From assembly GCF_001748245.1 (NCBI RefSeq), contig NZ_BDFO01000001.1, positions 915,345 to 979,344 of the forward strand: a stretch of 64,000 nt of DNA, read 5' to 3'. This stretch comes from Oligoflexus tunisiensis (GTDB lineage: Bacteria; Bdellovibrionota_B; Oligoflexia; Oligoflexales; Oligoflexaceae). Shown one piece after another: positions 40,059 through 48,540 of this stretch. The position numbers and the translations under genes were made by a program. Under the pieces are notes generated by a model. The model ran no database searches. It was given only the letters and a program-made list of their open reading frames with translations, and had not been told where the DNA came from. The stretch's first letter is position 1; every line of letters begins with the position of its first letter.

Positions 40059-40403
40059 ATGCAAAGCCGCCAAATGAAAAGCCGTCTCATGCTGACTGTC
40101 GTGGTCTTCTGTGGCCTCCAGACGGCCTGTGTCACGCGTGGCCGCGATTTTTCTTCTGACCTAACCTGGGTGAAGAAAGGTCAAACCACTCAAAGCGACG
40201 TAACACGTCTCCTGGGTCAACCCGTTGCTATTGGTAATACTGGCGGAGTTCCCACCTGGACCTATGGATACTACGACTATCGCCTCTTCGGCAATAGTGA
40301 TACGAAGGAACTTAAATTCTACTGGAATGGTGACAAGGTTCAGGACTTTTCGTTCAACTCAAGTTTTCCTCAGGATCGGAAGCGTCTGATGTTTGGCAAG
40401 TGA
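40059..40403 (+). CDS. BamE/SmpA-like outer-membrane lipoprotein
   Basis: 114 residues. A signal peptide ends with a lipobox-like FCGLQTAC (Cys at 24). The domain reads LTWVKKGQTTQSDVTRLLGQPVAIGNTGGVPTWTYGYYDY, matching the 'I-x-x-G-x-T-x-x-x-V-x-x-x-L-G-x-P' start of the SmpA/OmlA fold. BamE is a part of the outer-membrane protein assembly machine, but many organisms have several stand-alone relatives, so a specific role is not claimed. ATG 40059 with AAAGGAG eight bases upstream; later in-frame ATGs are possible. Confidence 0.78.
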   Translation: MQSRQMKSRLMLTVVVFCGLQTACVTRGRDFSSDLTWVKKGQTTQSDVTRLLGQPVAIGNTGGVPTWTYGYYDYRLFGNSDTKELKFYWNGDKVQDFSFNSSFPQDRKRLMFGK

Positions 40404-40431
40404 AATGCACAACCCCTTCAGGGAGGATGCC

Positions 40432-41439
40432 ATGGAAGCCACTTCAGGTTCCAATTTCCGCATGATCGATGTCAGCCCGAAAGCGGTAACGCATCGGCGT
40501 TCCCTGGCTGAAGGCCGCATCTATCTGAGTCCTCTGGTGTTTGAAAAGGTCAGCAACCGAACTCTGCCCAAGGGAGATGCCCTTGTGCTGGCAGAAGTCG
40601 CCGGTATCATGGCTGCGAAAAACACGGCTCTCCTCCTGCCTCTCTGTCATCCTCTGCCCATTGAATCCGTCCAGGTTCAGTGCGAACTCGAACCGGAAGC
40701 CAGGGCCGTGAGGGTGCGCTGTGAAGTCAGCACCTCGGCCAAGACCGGGGTGGAGATGGAAGCTCTGGTGGGCGTGCAGGCCGCTCTGCTCTGCATCTAC
40801 GATTTAAGCAAAGGCACCGATCCTGTGATTCGGATCGGTGATGTCACGCTTCTCGAAAAGGAGGGTGGCAAGTCCGGATTCTGGCAGCATCCGCAGCATT
40901 CCGAGCGCGTGATGAAAGAACGGCAGCCCACGCCGCAGCCCCATCTCGATCATATGCGGGTCGCGATCGTCACCATCAGCGACAGCTGCTATGAAGGCTC
41001 GGCGGATGACACGTCGGGATCCTGGCTGGTGGAACGCTGTGAAGCCAGCGGGGCGATGATCAGCAAACAGTATCTGGTGCCCGATGAAGTGGATTCCATT
41101 CGCCAGGTGGTGATGGAAGCCGTGGAAACGCATCGTGCGGATTTGATTTTGACCACGGGCGGAACGGGTCTTTCGCCTCGTGATATTACACCGGAAGCTT
41201 TGAAGGGAATTTGGGATCGCGAGGTGCCAGGTTTCGGTGAACTTTTGCGAAGCTCCGGAGCCCGGCATACGCCGCTGGCTTTTTTAAGCCGTTCGGGTGC
41301 CGGCATGATTGGATCGAGTCTTGTGATTATGCTGCCTGGCAGTCTGAAAGCAGTCAAAGAAGGATTGGAGGCCTTGTTGCCTCTGCTGCCTCATGCGTTT
41401 CATGTAACGCGTGGTGGTCGCCACGAACACCAATCTTGA
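40432..41439 (+). CDS. MoaC-MoaB fusion (molybdopterin biosynthesis)
   Basis: 335 residues from ATG 40432 with GGGAGG upstream. Residues 1-150 are MoaC (cyclic pyranopterin monophosphate synthase): RMIDVSPKAVTHRRSLAEG, LLLPLCHPLPIE and KTGVEMEALVGVQAALLCIYDLSKG. Residues 165-335 are a MoaB/Mog-type domain: VAIVTISDSCYEGSADDTSG, LILTTGGTGLSPRDITPEA and FLSRSGAGMIGSSLVIMLPGS. The fusion joins the first dedicated pterin step with the adenylyltransferase step. Downstream are moeA (14 bp) and moaD (11 bp); moaA and moaE are not in this window. Confidence 0.9.
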   Translation: MEATSGSNFRMIDVSPKAVTHRRSLAEGRIYLSPLVFEKVSNRTLPKGDALVLAEVAGIMAAKNTALLLPLCHPLPIESVQVQCELEPEARAVRVRCEVSTSAKTGVEMEALVGVQAALLCIYDLSKGTDPVIRIGDVTLLEKEGGKSGFWQHPQHSERVMKERQPTPQPHLDHMRVAIVTISDSCYEGSADDTSGSWLVERCEASGAMISKQYLVPDEVDSIRQVVMEAVETHRADLILTTGGTGLSPRDITPEALKGIWDREVPGFGELLRSSGARHTPLAFLSRSGAGMIGSSLVIMLPGSLKAVKEGLEALLPLLPHAFHVTRGGRHEHQS

Positions 41440-41452
41440 CGAGGGCACCCTC

Positions 41453-42697
41453 ATGCTGAGTTATCAGGAAGCACGTGCGATTGTAACGATGCGTGGTCAT
41501 GAGCGGCAAACGTATCGACAGGACGAACAGCGGGAAGTTCCGCTTTTTTCCGCGCAGGGTCAGGTTCTGGCGGAAGCGCTCCTGAGTCCGGAAGCGGTCC
41601 CCCCTTTTGATAATTCCGCCATGGATGGTTACGCGGTTTGCGCCGCGGATACCATGCGAGCCACAGCGGATTCCCCGGTGGCCCTGCCGCTGCTGGGCAC
41701 CGTGGCCGCGGGGGATGAACCCGGCGTTTTCCCGGGGACGGGAGCGGTTGAAATCATGACCGGCGCTCCGATGCCCGCCGGAATCTTTGATGCGGTGATC
41801 CGGGTCGAGGATACGGAAAAGGATGCGGAGCTTGGCCAGGTCCTGATCAAACGTCCCGCCGGTGTCGGTGACAATATCAGGCGGCGCGGAACGGATTTTC
41901 AAATCAACCAGCGTCTGGGACAGCGCGGGCAGATGGTCACGCCGGAGCTGATGATGAGCGCGGCCAGCCTTGGTCTTGATAACCTGCCGGTGCAGGATCC
42001 CTTGCGCATAGCTCTGTTAATTACCGGCCGGGAACTCAGCCGTTTCACCGACAAGGATCTGCCGGCCGGCATGATCCGCGATGCATCCGGACCCTATCTG
42101 CAGGCCTCCCTGCATCGACCGGATTTTGATCTGGTCGCTCATAAGATGCTGATCGATGATGCCGCGCTGTTTCAGGCTGAGGCTTTGAAAATTCTGGAGC
42201 TGCAGCCGGATATCATCATCAGCACAGGCGCGGTATCCATGGGCAAATATGATTTTATCCGCGACAGTCTTTTGGAACTCGGGGCTGAACTTCACTTTCA
42301 TAAGGTGGCCATGCGCCCGGGCAAGCCTCTGCTCTTTGCCGAATGGCGCAATGGTCCGGTATGGTTTGGACTGCCGGGAAACCCTGTCTCGACCGTTGTG
42401 GGCTGGCGCTTTTTTGTCGATCCCTATGTGCGGGCTCTGCGGGGGCAGGCACCGGAAGAGGCTGCCACGGCCCGCCTGGCCCAGGGCTATAAAAAACCTG
42501 CGGGGCTGACCTGCTTTTTGAAAGCCCATAAGACTGTAGTGGATGGGACGTTGCAGGTGCAGATCCTGGAAGGACAGGGTTCCTATATGCTGAGTCCGCT
42601 GCTGGAAGCCAATTGCTGGGCTGCGCTGGACAGCACGGCTGATTATCTGGAACAGGATGCACTGGTCAAGGTTTATCCCTTGTCCGCTTTAGGTTAA
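41453..42697 (+). CDS. moeA: molybdopterin molybdenumtransferase
   Basis: 414 residues, usual length. Inserts molybdate into adenylylated molybdopterin. Marks include PPFDNSAMDGYAV near residue 55, EIMTGAPMPAG, STGAVSMGKYDF (canonical GGVSxGxYD), HFHKVAMRPGKPLLFA and FGLPGNPVSTVV. ATG 41453 has GAGGG seven bases upstream. It follows the moaC-moaB fusion and precedes moaD, forming a three-gene cofactor operon. Confidence 0.92.
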   Translation: MLSYQEARAIVTMRGHERQTYRQDEQREVPLFSAQGQVLAEALLSPEAVPPFDNSAMDGYAVCAADTMRATADSPVALPLLGTVAAGDEPGVFPGTGAVEIMTGAPMPAGIFDAVIRVEDTEKDAELGQVLIKRPAGVGDNIRRRGTDFQINQRLGQRGQMVTPELMMSAASLGLDNLPVQDPLRIALLITGRELSRFTDKDLPAGMIRDASGPYLQASLHRPDFDLVAHKMLIDDAALFQAEALKILELQPDIIISTGAVSMGKYDFIRDSLLELGAELHFHKVAMRPGKPLLFAEWRNGPVWFGLPGNPVSTVVGWRFFVDPYVRALRGQAPEEAATARLAQGYKKPAGLTCFLKAHKTVVDGTLQVQILEGQGSYMLSPLLEANCWAALDSTADYLEQDALVKVYPLSALG

Positions 42698-42707
42698 GGA
42701 ATGCCTT

Positions 42708-42974
42708 ATGCTGGAAATTTACATTCGTCTCTTTGGTGCGTTTCGCGATTTCGCTCAGAATCCGCGGCTCCTGTTTGAATGCGCGCCCGGTACCAGTATT
42801 GCTGAATTGCGCCAGCAGATGGGTTCGCTGCTGGAAAATATGCGGCCCGGGGCCGGAGTGGAAAGCCTTCTGAAGCAGTCGGTGTTTGCGGATGAAAAGG
42901 AAATCCTGAGTGAGGATTTTCGACTGGAGAGGAGCCAGGAGCTGGCGATCATTCCCCCGGTCTGTGGAGGCTGA
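42708..42974 (+). CDS. moaD: molybdopterin synthase small subunit (MoaD/ThiS fold)
   Basis: 88 residues with a ubiquitin-like fold: MLEIYIRLFGAFRDFA at the start and PVCGG at the end. The C-terminal Gly-Gly is the site of thiocarboxylation needed to donate sulfur to the pterin. The large subunit MoaE is not nearby. It ends five bases before the stop of the convergent response-regulator gene. Confidence 0.88.
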   Translation: MLEIYIRLFGAFRDFAQNPRLLFECAPGTSIAELRQQMGSLLENMRPGAGVESLLKQSVFADEKEILSEDFRLERSQELAIIPPVCGG

Positions 42975-42978
42975 AGCC

Positions 42979-43437
42979 TTAGGCGCGACGCTCGAGGATC
43001 GCGCGAATCCGATCCATGACCTTGACGGCTTCCATGACCAGAACCAGCAGGTCGCGGGCTTTGACCGGTTTCTCCAGATAGTCAAAGGCACCCAGGGAAA
43101 GCTGCTGCTGTCGGGCCTGGTCGTTGGGCTTGCCCGTCAGGAAAATCACCGGCACATAGATGGAACGCTGACGGATGATGCGGAAGAATTCCACGCCGCT
43201 CATCTCGGGCATGTGATCGTCCAGGATAATGACATCAACGGAATTGTGAAAGAGCACCTCCAGAGCCTCGCGACCGTTGGCTGCGGTCAGGACTTTGAAT
43301 CGGGTGAAGCGCTGCAGCGAGGCCTTGGTGATATCCACAATATCATCGTTGTCATCAACAATAAGAACAGTTCCCTTAACATCCTTATTTTCCGCAATGA
43401 TCTGATCCAGGGTCTTCGTGGGCTTCATGGCGCTCAT
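42979..43437 (-). CDS. single-domain response regulator
   Basis: 152 residues from ATG 43437 (GGAGG six bases upstream). A CheY-like receiver: acidic pair VLIVDDNDDIV, phospho-Asp in VIILDDHMPEMSGVE, Thr/Lys switch in VIFLTGKPND and FDYLEKPVKARDL. No output domain; a 30-residue N-terminal extension precedes the receiver. It may relay phosphate to or from kinases such as the TPR-CheA-like kinase 2.3 kb away, but no operon link is visible. Confidence 0.9.
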   Translation of the reverse strand: MSAMKPTKTLDQIIAENKDVKGTVLIVDDNDDIVDITKASLQRFTRFKVLTAANGREALEVLFHNSVDVIILDDHMPEMSGVEFFRIIRQRSIYVPVIFLTGKPNDQARQQQLSLGAFDYLEKPVKARDLLVLVMEAVKVMDRIRAILERRA

Positions 43438-43669
43438 CTTGCACCTCCAAAAGATGCTTCGGTCGGCCGCACCAGGAGTTGAGATAGCGGGAGCGGGACG
43501 GGGAAATGGACCCACTCCGCTTTTGGCGCCCTTCCCTTAATTCATTAAAATTTACAGTGAAATCATGGTCTTGCGAGTGGGCAAAATTATCCCATCATAG
43601 GCTGGCAACCGCCATTCCGGTATAATGGAAAGGAAAAGTAAGAATTTTCGTTCGGACACAGGTGGGAAC

Positions 43670-45259
43670 ATGAACCGTCCTAGGCGCTTGTCCTTAGTAT
43701 TTGGCACTTTTGCAACCCTGTTTGTGGGCAGCTGTGAATGCCAACGCACAGCATCCGAGGCGCGGGCCTATGCCGCTCGCAGTGGTCCCGTGATTTATGC
43801 AACCGACCTCGTGGAATTGGAAGACATCCGCGATTTCTACAAGCGTGTCTTTGGGGTGGATGCCTATACCACGGCCTGGAGCGAGCTCGACAAATTCCGC
43901 AGTGGAACGGTGGCCACCATCCGCGTTCCCTATTCCGATAGCTGGTACCCCGAGCGCACCGGCGGAACCAACGTTCCGGCTGGCAATAACAGTGCTCTGG
44001 CCAAGTACGATGCCGTCTTTAACGGCGGACAGAGCAAGGCCGTTCAGTGGGAGCGCGACAATCACAATCGGCCGACACCCAACTGGTATGGGCACTGCAA
44101 TGGAACCGGCGTGACCGTGACGCGCTTTCAAAATCCTGTGCGCAATGTCACGCGCCCGCGAGGTTGCACCGCTGGAAGCGCAGGCTGTACGGAGTTTACC
44201 CCGGCCGATATTCGGGCGCTCCTGTCTGAAATCAACATGAATGCCAAGGCGAAATTCATTTCCGGCAATCGCTGCCGTTTGACCTTTGCCCAGATTCGCA
44301 GCCGTCCCATCGAGCGGGCTGTGCCGCAGGTTATGGATGAATGCGATGACGTGAATCCGGGAAGCTTCCATGCGGCTCTGGTGAATTTCATCGGCCGTCA
44401 GAAGCAGCCGCTGGTGTTTGATGAGCATCAGGATGAAGAGGTCTGGAACTATCCGATCTATTCCTATGACTACACAGCGGAAGGACCCTGGACCGAGGAG
44501 CAGGCGATCACCGCCCTGCGCAACTCCATCCGGGACCCCAACAATACGGCGAATTCCGCGTTCCCGCCGATGACCGACTGGATCTTCAACCCACGTGCAG
44601 TTTCCTTTATGCATGTGAACCTGAGTGTCGCCTATCGGGAAGCCACCTTTGATACAAGCGGAGCGGGAACCAAACCGGCTCCGAAGGTGGCCAGTTACGA
44701 ATACATTCTGGAACTGGATGGGAACAACAATGTGATCGGCGGGGAATGGATGGGGCCTTCGCGCACCTATCATCCGGACTTTGTGTGGATGCCCTTTGAA
44801 CCGGCTGAACCTACCGGGGATGACTCGCGCGGCAATGCCTTCCTGAGCAATGTGGAAGTGACCAAGCTCTGGGCGGAATCGATGGGATTCAATCCTGATG
44901 ATCCGTTCCATGACAAGCCGAAAAATTCCTATGATGTGCGGTTCTTTCCTCTGGGTGATCTGGCCTGGGGCTTTGTACGCGGTTATTATCGGCTGCTGCT
45001 CGACGGACGGACCACCGGCACAGCCTTCCTTGGCAAGAAGACTCACCTGCGGATCGAAGTCGAAGAGATCCTGAAAGGCGATGCCGCGGTGGAAGTGACC
45101 CTGAACGGTCAGCCGCTGCCGGGGGGCAATATTCAGGATGGCAAACTCGATCTTCTCTTTGATTCACCGCCCGGCATCAACCTGCTGAACCTGCGCTGGA
45201 CCTCGGGCCGCGTGGATACGGCGGAACTGAACTGGGACTTCCGCTATTACGCCATGTAA
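43670..45259 (+). CDS. lipoprotein of the transglutaminase-elicitor type
   Basis: 529 residues from ATG 43670 (GGTGGG four bases before). Signal with lipobox-like LFVGSC. The core reads NWYGHCNGTGVTVTRF (Cys near 143), GSFHAALVNFIGRQ (His near 234) and LVFDEHQDEEVWNYPIYSYD (Asp near 251), an order and spacing like the bacterial and oomycete GP42-type transglutaminase elicitor family. A C-terminal beta-rich part (400-529) follows. The enzyme would cross-link glutamine and lysine side chains or hydrolyse amides at the cell surface. Family call is by motif; catalytic function is inferred. Confidence 0.7.
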   Translation: MNRPRRLSLVFGTFATLFVGSCECQRTASEARAYAARSGPVIYATDLVELEDIRDFYKRVFGVDAYTTAWSELDKFRSGTVATIRVPYSDSWYPERTGGTNVPAGNNSALAKYDAVFNGGQSKAVQWERDNHNRPTPNWYGHCNGTGVTVTRFQNPVRNVTRPRGCTAGSAGCTEFTPADIRALLSEINMNAKAKFISGNRCRLTFAQIRSRPIERAVPQVMDECDDVNPGSFHAALVNFIGRQKQPLVFDEHQDEEVWNYPIYSYDYTAEGPWTEEQAITALRNSIRDPNNTANSAFPPMTDWIFNPRAVSFMHVNLSVAYREATFDTSGAGTKPAPKVASYEYILELDGNNNVIGGEWMGPSRTYHPDFVWMPFEPAEPTGDDSRGNAFLSNVEVTKLWAESMGFNPDDPFHDKPKNSYDVRFFPLGDLAWGFVRGYYRLLLDGRTTGTAFLGKKTHLRIEVEEILKGDAAVEVTLNGQPLPGGNIQDGKLDLLFDSPPGINLLNLRWTSGRVDTAELNWDFRYYAM

Positions 45260-45307
45260 GAGCCCGCTTTGATTTTCAGCTTGGCCTGGCCGTGGCTTCC
45301 GTGCTGT

Positions 45308-45333
45308 TATCAGGACCTGGACTGGTCCTGATA
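45308..45333. promoter_or_regulatory. perfect 10-bp inverted repeat before the DoxX gene
   Basis: TATCAGGACC (45308-45317) and GGTCCTGATA (45324-45333) form perfect arms around TGGACT, ending right at the ribosome site (AGGAG 45333-45337) and 11 bases before the DoxX ATG. It could be an operator for a dimeric repressor, or an mRNA hairpin that partly hides the ribosome site. It has no T run, so it is not a standard terminator. Confidence 0.6.
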
Positions 45334-45343
45334 GGAGTCGGCC

Positions 45344-45721
45344 ATGGTTCGCAAGATTCTCATGCTTCTGCTCGCCCTCTTCATGTTCCTCGGTGGCCTC
45401 AACCACTTTCTGAATCCCGATTTTTACCTGCGCATGATGCCGCCTTATGTTCCCGCTCCGGGCTTCATGGTGGCGCTCAGCGGTGTGGTGGAAATCGCCC
45501 TGGGCATTGCTCTGCTTCTACCCAGAATGCGGGTGCTGGCGGCCTGGGGGATCATCGCGCTTTTGATCGCGGTCTTCCCGGCGAATATTCATATGTATTT
45601 GCATCGGGACCAGTGGCCGGAAATTCCAGCCTTCGTGCCGCTCATTCGGCTTCCGTTTCAACTGGTGTTCATCGCCTGGGCCTGGCTTTTTACGCGGAGG
45701 AACCCTGCGCGTCAGGGTTGA
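45344..45721 (+). CDS. DoxX-family membrane protein
   Basis: 125 residues with four hydrophobic segments. LLALFMFLGGLNHFLNPDFYLRMMPPYVPAP and GVVEIALGIALLLPRMRVLAAWGIIALLIAVFPANIHMY are the DoxX-like signature. The role in bacteria is generally unclear (redox or detoxification partners are proposed). Its start is next to a perfect inverted repeat. The stop abuts the stop of the convergent kinase gene. Confidence 0.88.
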   Translation: MVRKILMLLLALFMFLGGLNHFLNPDFYLRMMPPYVPAPGFMVALSGVVEIALGIALLLPRMRVLAAWGIIALLIAVFPANIHMYLHRDQWPEIPAFVPLIRLPFQLVFIAWAWLFTRRNPARQG

Positions 45722-48391
45722 TCAGGAGGCTCGGGGCATCGTGAGGTCCCAGCTCTTTTCCGGCCAGGTGAGACGCAGTTCGGTGCCGGGTCCTTCCGGA
45801 TTGTCAGCAAGCGTGCAATCACCCTGCAAGCTGAGGCAGTTCTGACGAATGGCGGAGAGACCCAGCCCGCGCCCACTCAGGGAGCTGACGCTGGTGCTGG
45901 TGGAAACACCATCCTCGAAAAGCAGCGCGGTCAGGCGCAAAGGATCCTGGGTTTGAAGGCCGCGCTCGGCGGCGAGCCTATGGATCCTTTCCCAATTCAG
46001 TCCGATCCCATTGTCACGCAGGATCAGTTGGAAGGTCCCGCCGCTGCAATCCGCCTCAATCTGCAAACGCACATCCTGCCTTTGACCCCGAATGAAGCCG
46101 TGATCCACGCTGTTGGTGACAGCATGAACCAGAACGCCTCGTAGTGTTTCCAACCGATCTTCATTCCAGTTCTGATAGCGGTCGATGACTGTGATTTCCT
46201 TCAGTGCGATATGATGCTGCTGCAAGGTCGGTTGAAGGCCAGCGCAAATTTCACTGCAGAGGCTGAGCAGGTCCTGGCCAGGTTCATGCTGCAGGTGCGG
46301 ACCGATTTCATCCACGACTTGAAAATAGTTCTGCAGCGTGGTTTTTAGAGGCAGAAGTGCTGTCTCGGTGATCGGCTGAACGGGATCCGCCAGGCAAGTT
46401 TCCAGCTGATGAATGGCGTCGCTGAGCCTTTGCAAACCGAGGGAACGGGCGATCCCTTTTTGAGTATGCAGCCAGACCTTGTCCTTCAGAATGGTTGTGG
46501 TCGCGAGACGTTCCTTGATTTCATGAAGAAGATGCAGGGCGCGGCGCATGGAAACCCGGCGCAATTCGCTGATCGCGTCATGGAATTCACTGTTTTTCAA
46601 GCGTTCCATACGCACGGCCTCCTCCAGTTCCAGATGCTGCGAGATATCGACGATGGTGAGGACGAGGTCCTCCACCTTATCTTCGCGAATGGTCGGCTGC
46701 CAGGCCAGCGAGAGTACCTTGCCACCGATTTTGATTTGCTGCGGCAGATGCACGGAATTGAATTCCCAGTTGTCGGCATGTTCACCGAGTATGGTGTTCA
46801 GACACTCCTGGGCGAGCTGGATCTGATCCTGATTCAGCTGGGAATTCCGCAAAAGAATGGGCAGAATTTCCTGGCCGACGAGGCTGTCACCCCAGCCCAG
46901 AATCGCTTTGGTGGCACGGGAATAGTAGGGCAGTATTTTGGAACCCGGGCCGATACGAACGATGCCCTCCTGAATGGTGTTGAGGATTTCCTGCAGCGCC
47001 CGCTGCTTCTCCAGGACCTCATTGCGCTTGCGAATATAGAGCAGCGCAAGGACCAGGAGTCCAAGGATCAGCAGGGACAGAAGGATGAGAAGGCGTTGAA
47101 TCCTTTCGACCCGCTGGAGTTCCTGGGTCTTGGCCTGATTGATGACTTCGAGCTGGTGCTTTTGCTCCTCGATGCGCTGCAGATCAAACTGAGCGGCCAT
47201 CTTCCGGCTGATTTCGGCATTCTGCTCGTCATGATATTTGTTGGAAAGATCCAGGAGTTTGCGCAGAGCACGCCTTTCCTCGCCTGGCTGCGCGCGATGG
47301 CGGGCGAGGTCGGCCTGCAGTTGATACCAGGTCAGTTGATTGCTCAGGGAGGCGTGGTCCGGAAAGCTGCTGATCCTGTCACAGGTTTCAAAGGCCTTGT
47401 CGTAATCCTGCAGCTTGATATAGGTCTTGCAGACGTTGAACATGAGTTCCGCGTAATAGAGTTTGTTATCCCCATTCGATTGCCAGAATTCAGCTGAGAG
47501 CCGGAAATAGCGCAGGGCCTCCCGATACTTCTGCAGCTTGAAATAGGCGCCCCCGAGGCTGTCATAGATATATTTGGAATAGGGCATGTCCGGCGTGTCC
47601 GGATACTTTTGCACGAGCTGCAGGCCGAAGCTGATGGCCTCCTCGGGTTTTAACTGAGCATAGAGACCGGTCAGAGAATTGCTGTAATTGAAGGCAAGAA
47701 AGGTTTTACCATGCGCTTCAAAGTAGGTGATCGCCTCCTGAAGCAGGGTGATGCCTTCGTCATAGCGCTTGTAAAATTCGGAGGCGAAAAAGGAACCGAC
47801 GGCGGCCCGGGTGGAATAATAAGTGAGGTTATGCGGCAGTTGCTGATGGATGTCCTGAAGGCGTTTGATATTCTCGACCACAACCCGATAATCCGACTCC
47901 CGGTTGGCGAAGTAGGTGAAGAGTTCCCGGGCATAGGCTTCCATCGCGAGGTCGCGGTGCAGGACGGCGGTGGCGATGGCCTTTTCATGGGAAGCCCGCG
48001 CTTCCTGGGACCTGCCCTGAAATTCAAGCGCCACACCCGCCAGCGAAAGAAGGCGCACCCGTTCCACCGGACGATCCACCTGATCGATCAGCTTTTGCCC
48101 GCGTTGCACCCATTCCCAGACAGTTTCCGATTTGCCATAAAGTCCTGCGGATTCGGCGATCACTACGCTCAGCCCGATGATGTCCGCGGCCTGCATCGAA
48201 GCGCCCTGGCTTTCGAAAAGAGCGGTGCCTTCCCGGACGACCGCCGCGGGATTCACAAAGGTGCGTTCATCGAATTCGGCAATCCTCTCCGCCAGAGGGC
48301 TGTTCGCAGCGGATAGGGATACAGGCAGCAGCCAGCTCAGCAGCCAGATCATGAAGGCATAAAGTGGAATAAAAGCGCGTTTGGGCACCAT
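45722..48391 (-). CDS. TPR sensor - PAS-like - Hpt - CheA-type histidine kinase
   Basis: About 889 residues (ATG 48391; a TTG at 48406 is possible). Signal/anchor (FMIWLLSWLLPVSLSAA), then about 360 residues of TPR-like helical repeats outside the cytoplasm, one transmembrane segment (LLILLSLLILGLLVLALLYI, about 435-455) and a PAS-like region (about 460-590). An Hpt-like helix has HTQKGIARSLG (His near 642), and the ATPase has N-box HAVTNSVDHG, DNGIGL and GRGLGL. The N-x-x-DHG form is CheA-like, not classical HisKA. No response-receiver is attached. Probably senses a periplasmic ligand and phosphorylates a separate regulator. Confidence 0.83.
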   Translation of the reverse strand: MVPKRAFIPLYAFMIWLLSWLLPVSLSAANSPLAERIAEFDERTFVNPAAVVREGTALFESQGASMQAADIIGLSVVIAESAGLYGKSETVWEWVQRGQKLIDQVDRPVERVRLLSLAGVALEFQGRSQEARASHEKAIATAVLHRDLAMEAYARELFTYFANRESDYRVVVENIKRLQDIHQQLPHNLTYYSTRAAVGSFFASEFYKRYDEGITLLQEAITYFEAHGKTFLAFNYSNSLTGLYAQLKPEEAISFGLQLVQKYPDTPDMPYSKYIYDSLGGAYFKLQKYREALRYFRLSAEFWQSNGDNKLYYAELMFNVCKTYIKLQDYDKAFETCDRISSFPDHASLSNQLTWYQLQADLARHRAQPGEERRALRKLLDLSNKYHDEQNAEISRKMAAQFDLQRIEEQKHQLEVINQAKTQELQRVERIQRLLILLSLLILGLLVLALLYIRKRNEVLEKQRALQEILNTIQEGIVRIGPGSKILPYYSRATKAILGWGDSLVGQEILPILLRNSQLNQDQIQLAQECLNTILGEHADNWEFNSVHLPQQIKIGGKVLSLAWQPTIREDKVEDLVLTIVDISQHLELEEAVRMERLKNSEFHDAISELRRVSMRRALHLLHEIKERLATTTILKDKVWLHTQKGIARSLGLQRLSDAIHQLETCLADPVQPITETALLPLKTTLQNYFQVVDEIGPHLQHEPGQDLLSLCSEICAGLQPTLQQHHIALKEITVIDRYQNWNEDRLETLRGVLVHAVTNSVDHGFIRGQRQDVRLQIEADCSGGTFQLILRDNGIGLNWERIHRLAAERGLQTQDPLRLTALLFEDGVSTSTSVSSLSGRGLGLSAIRQNCLSLQGDCTLADNPEGPGTELRLTWPEKSWDLTMPRAS

Positions 48392-48494
48392 CCTGCTCCA
48401 AAACAATACTCATCGTTTTCGGAGTTCAGGGCTGAGGGCTGACTGAAAAGGGGAAGGGGGAGCGTAAAACATGAGGAAAAAGGCGGTTTTTATG

Positions 48495-48527
48495 AAAAAG
48501 CCAGGAGCTCCCCTGCCGGAGCAGGGG
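48495..48527 (-). terminator. rho-independent terminator of the parvulin gene
   Basis: On the minus strand, 14 bases after the gene stop, CCCCTGC (48527-48521) pairs with GCAGGGG (48516-48510) around a four-base loop, flanked by AGGAG/CTCCT, and a T run follows at 48499-48495. Hairpin, position and T run all fit. Confidence 0.8.
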
Positions 48528-48540
48528 ATGCAGAAACTCC

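Noticed and set aside
43694-45046. Minus-strand open frame of 450 codons opposite the transglutaminase-like lipoprotein
   Set aside because: Shadow frame of the sense gene, with low-complexity Ile/Arg/His-rich translation and no ribosome site.
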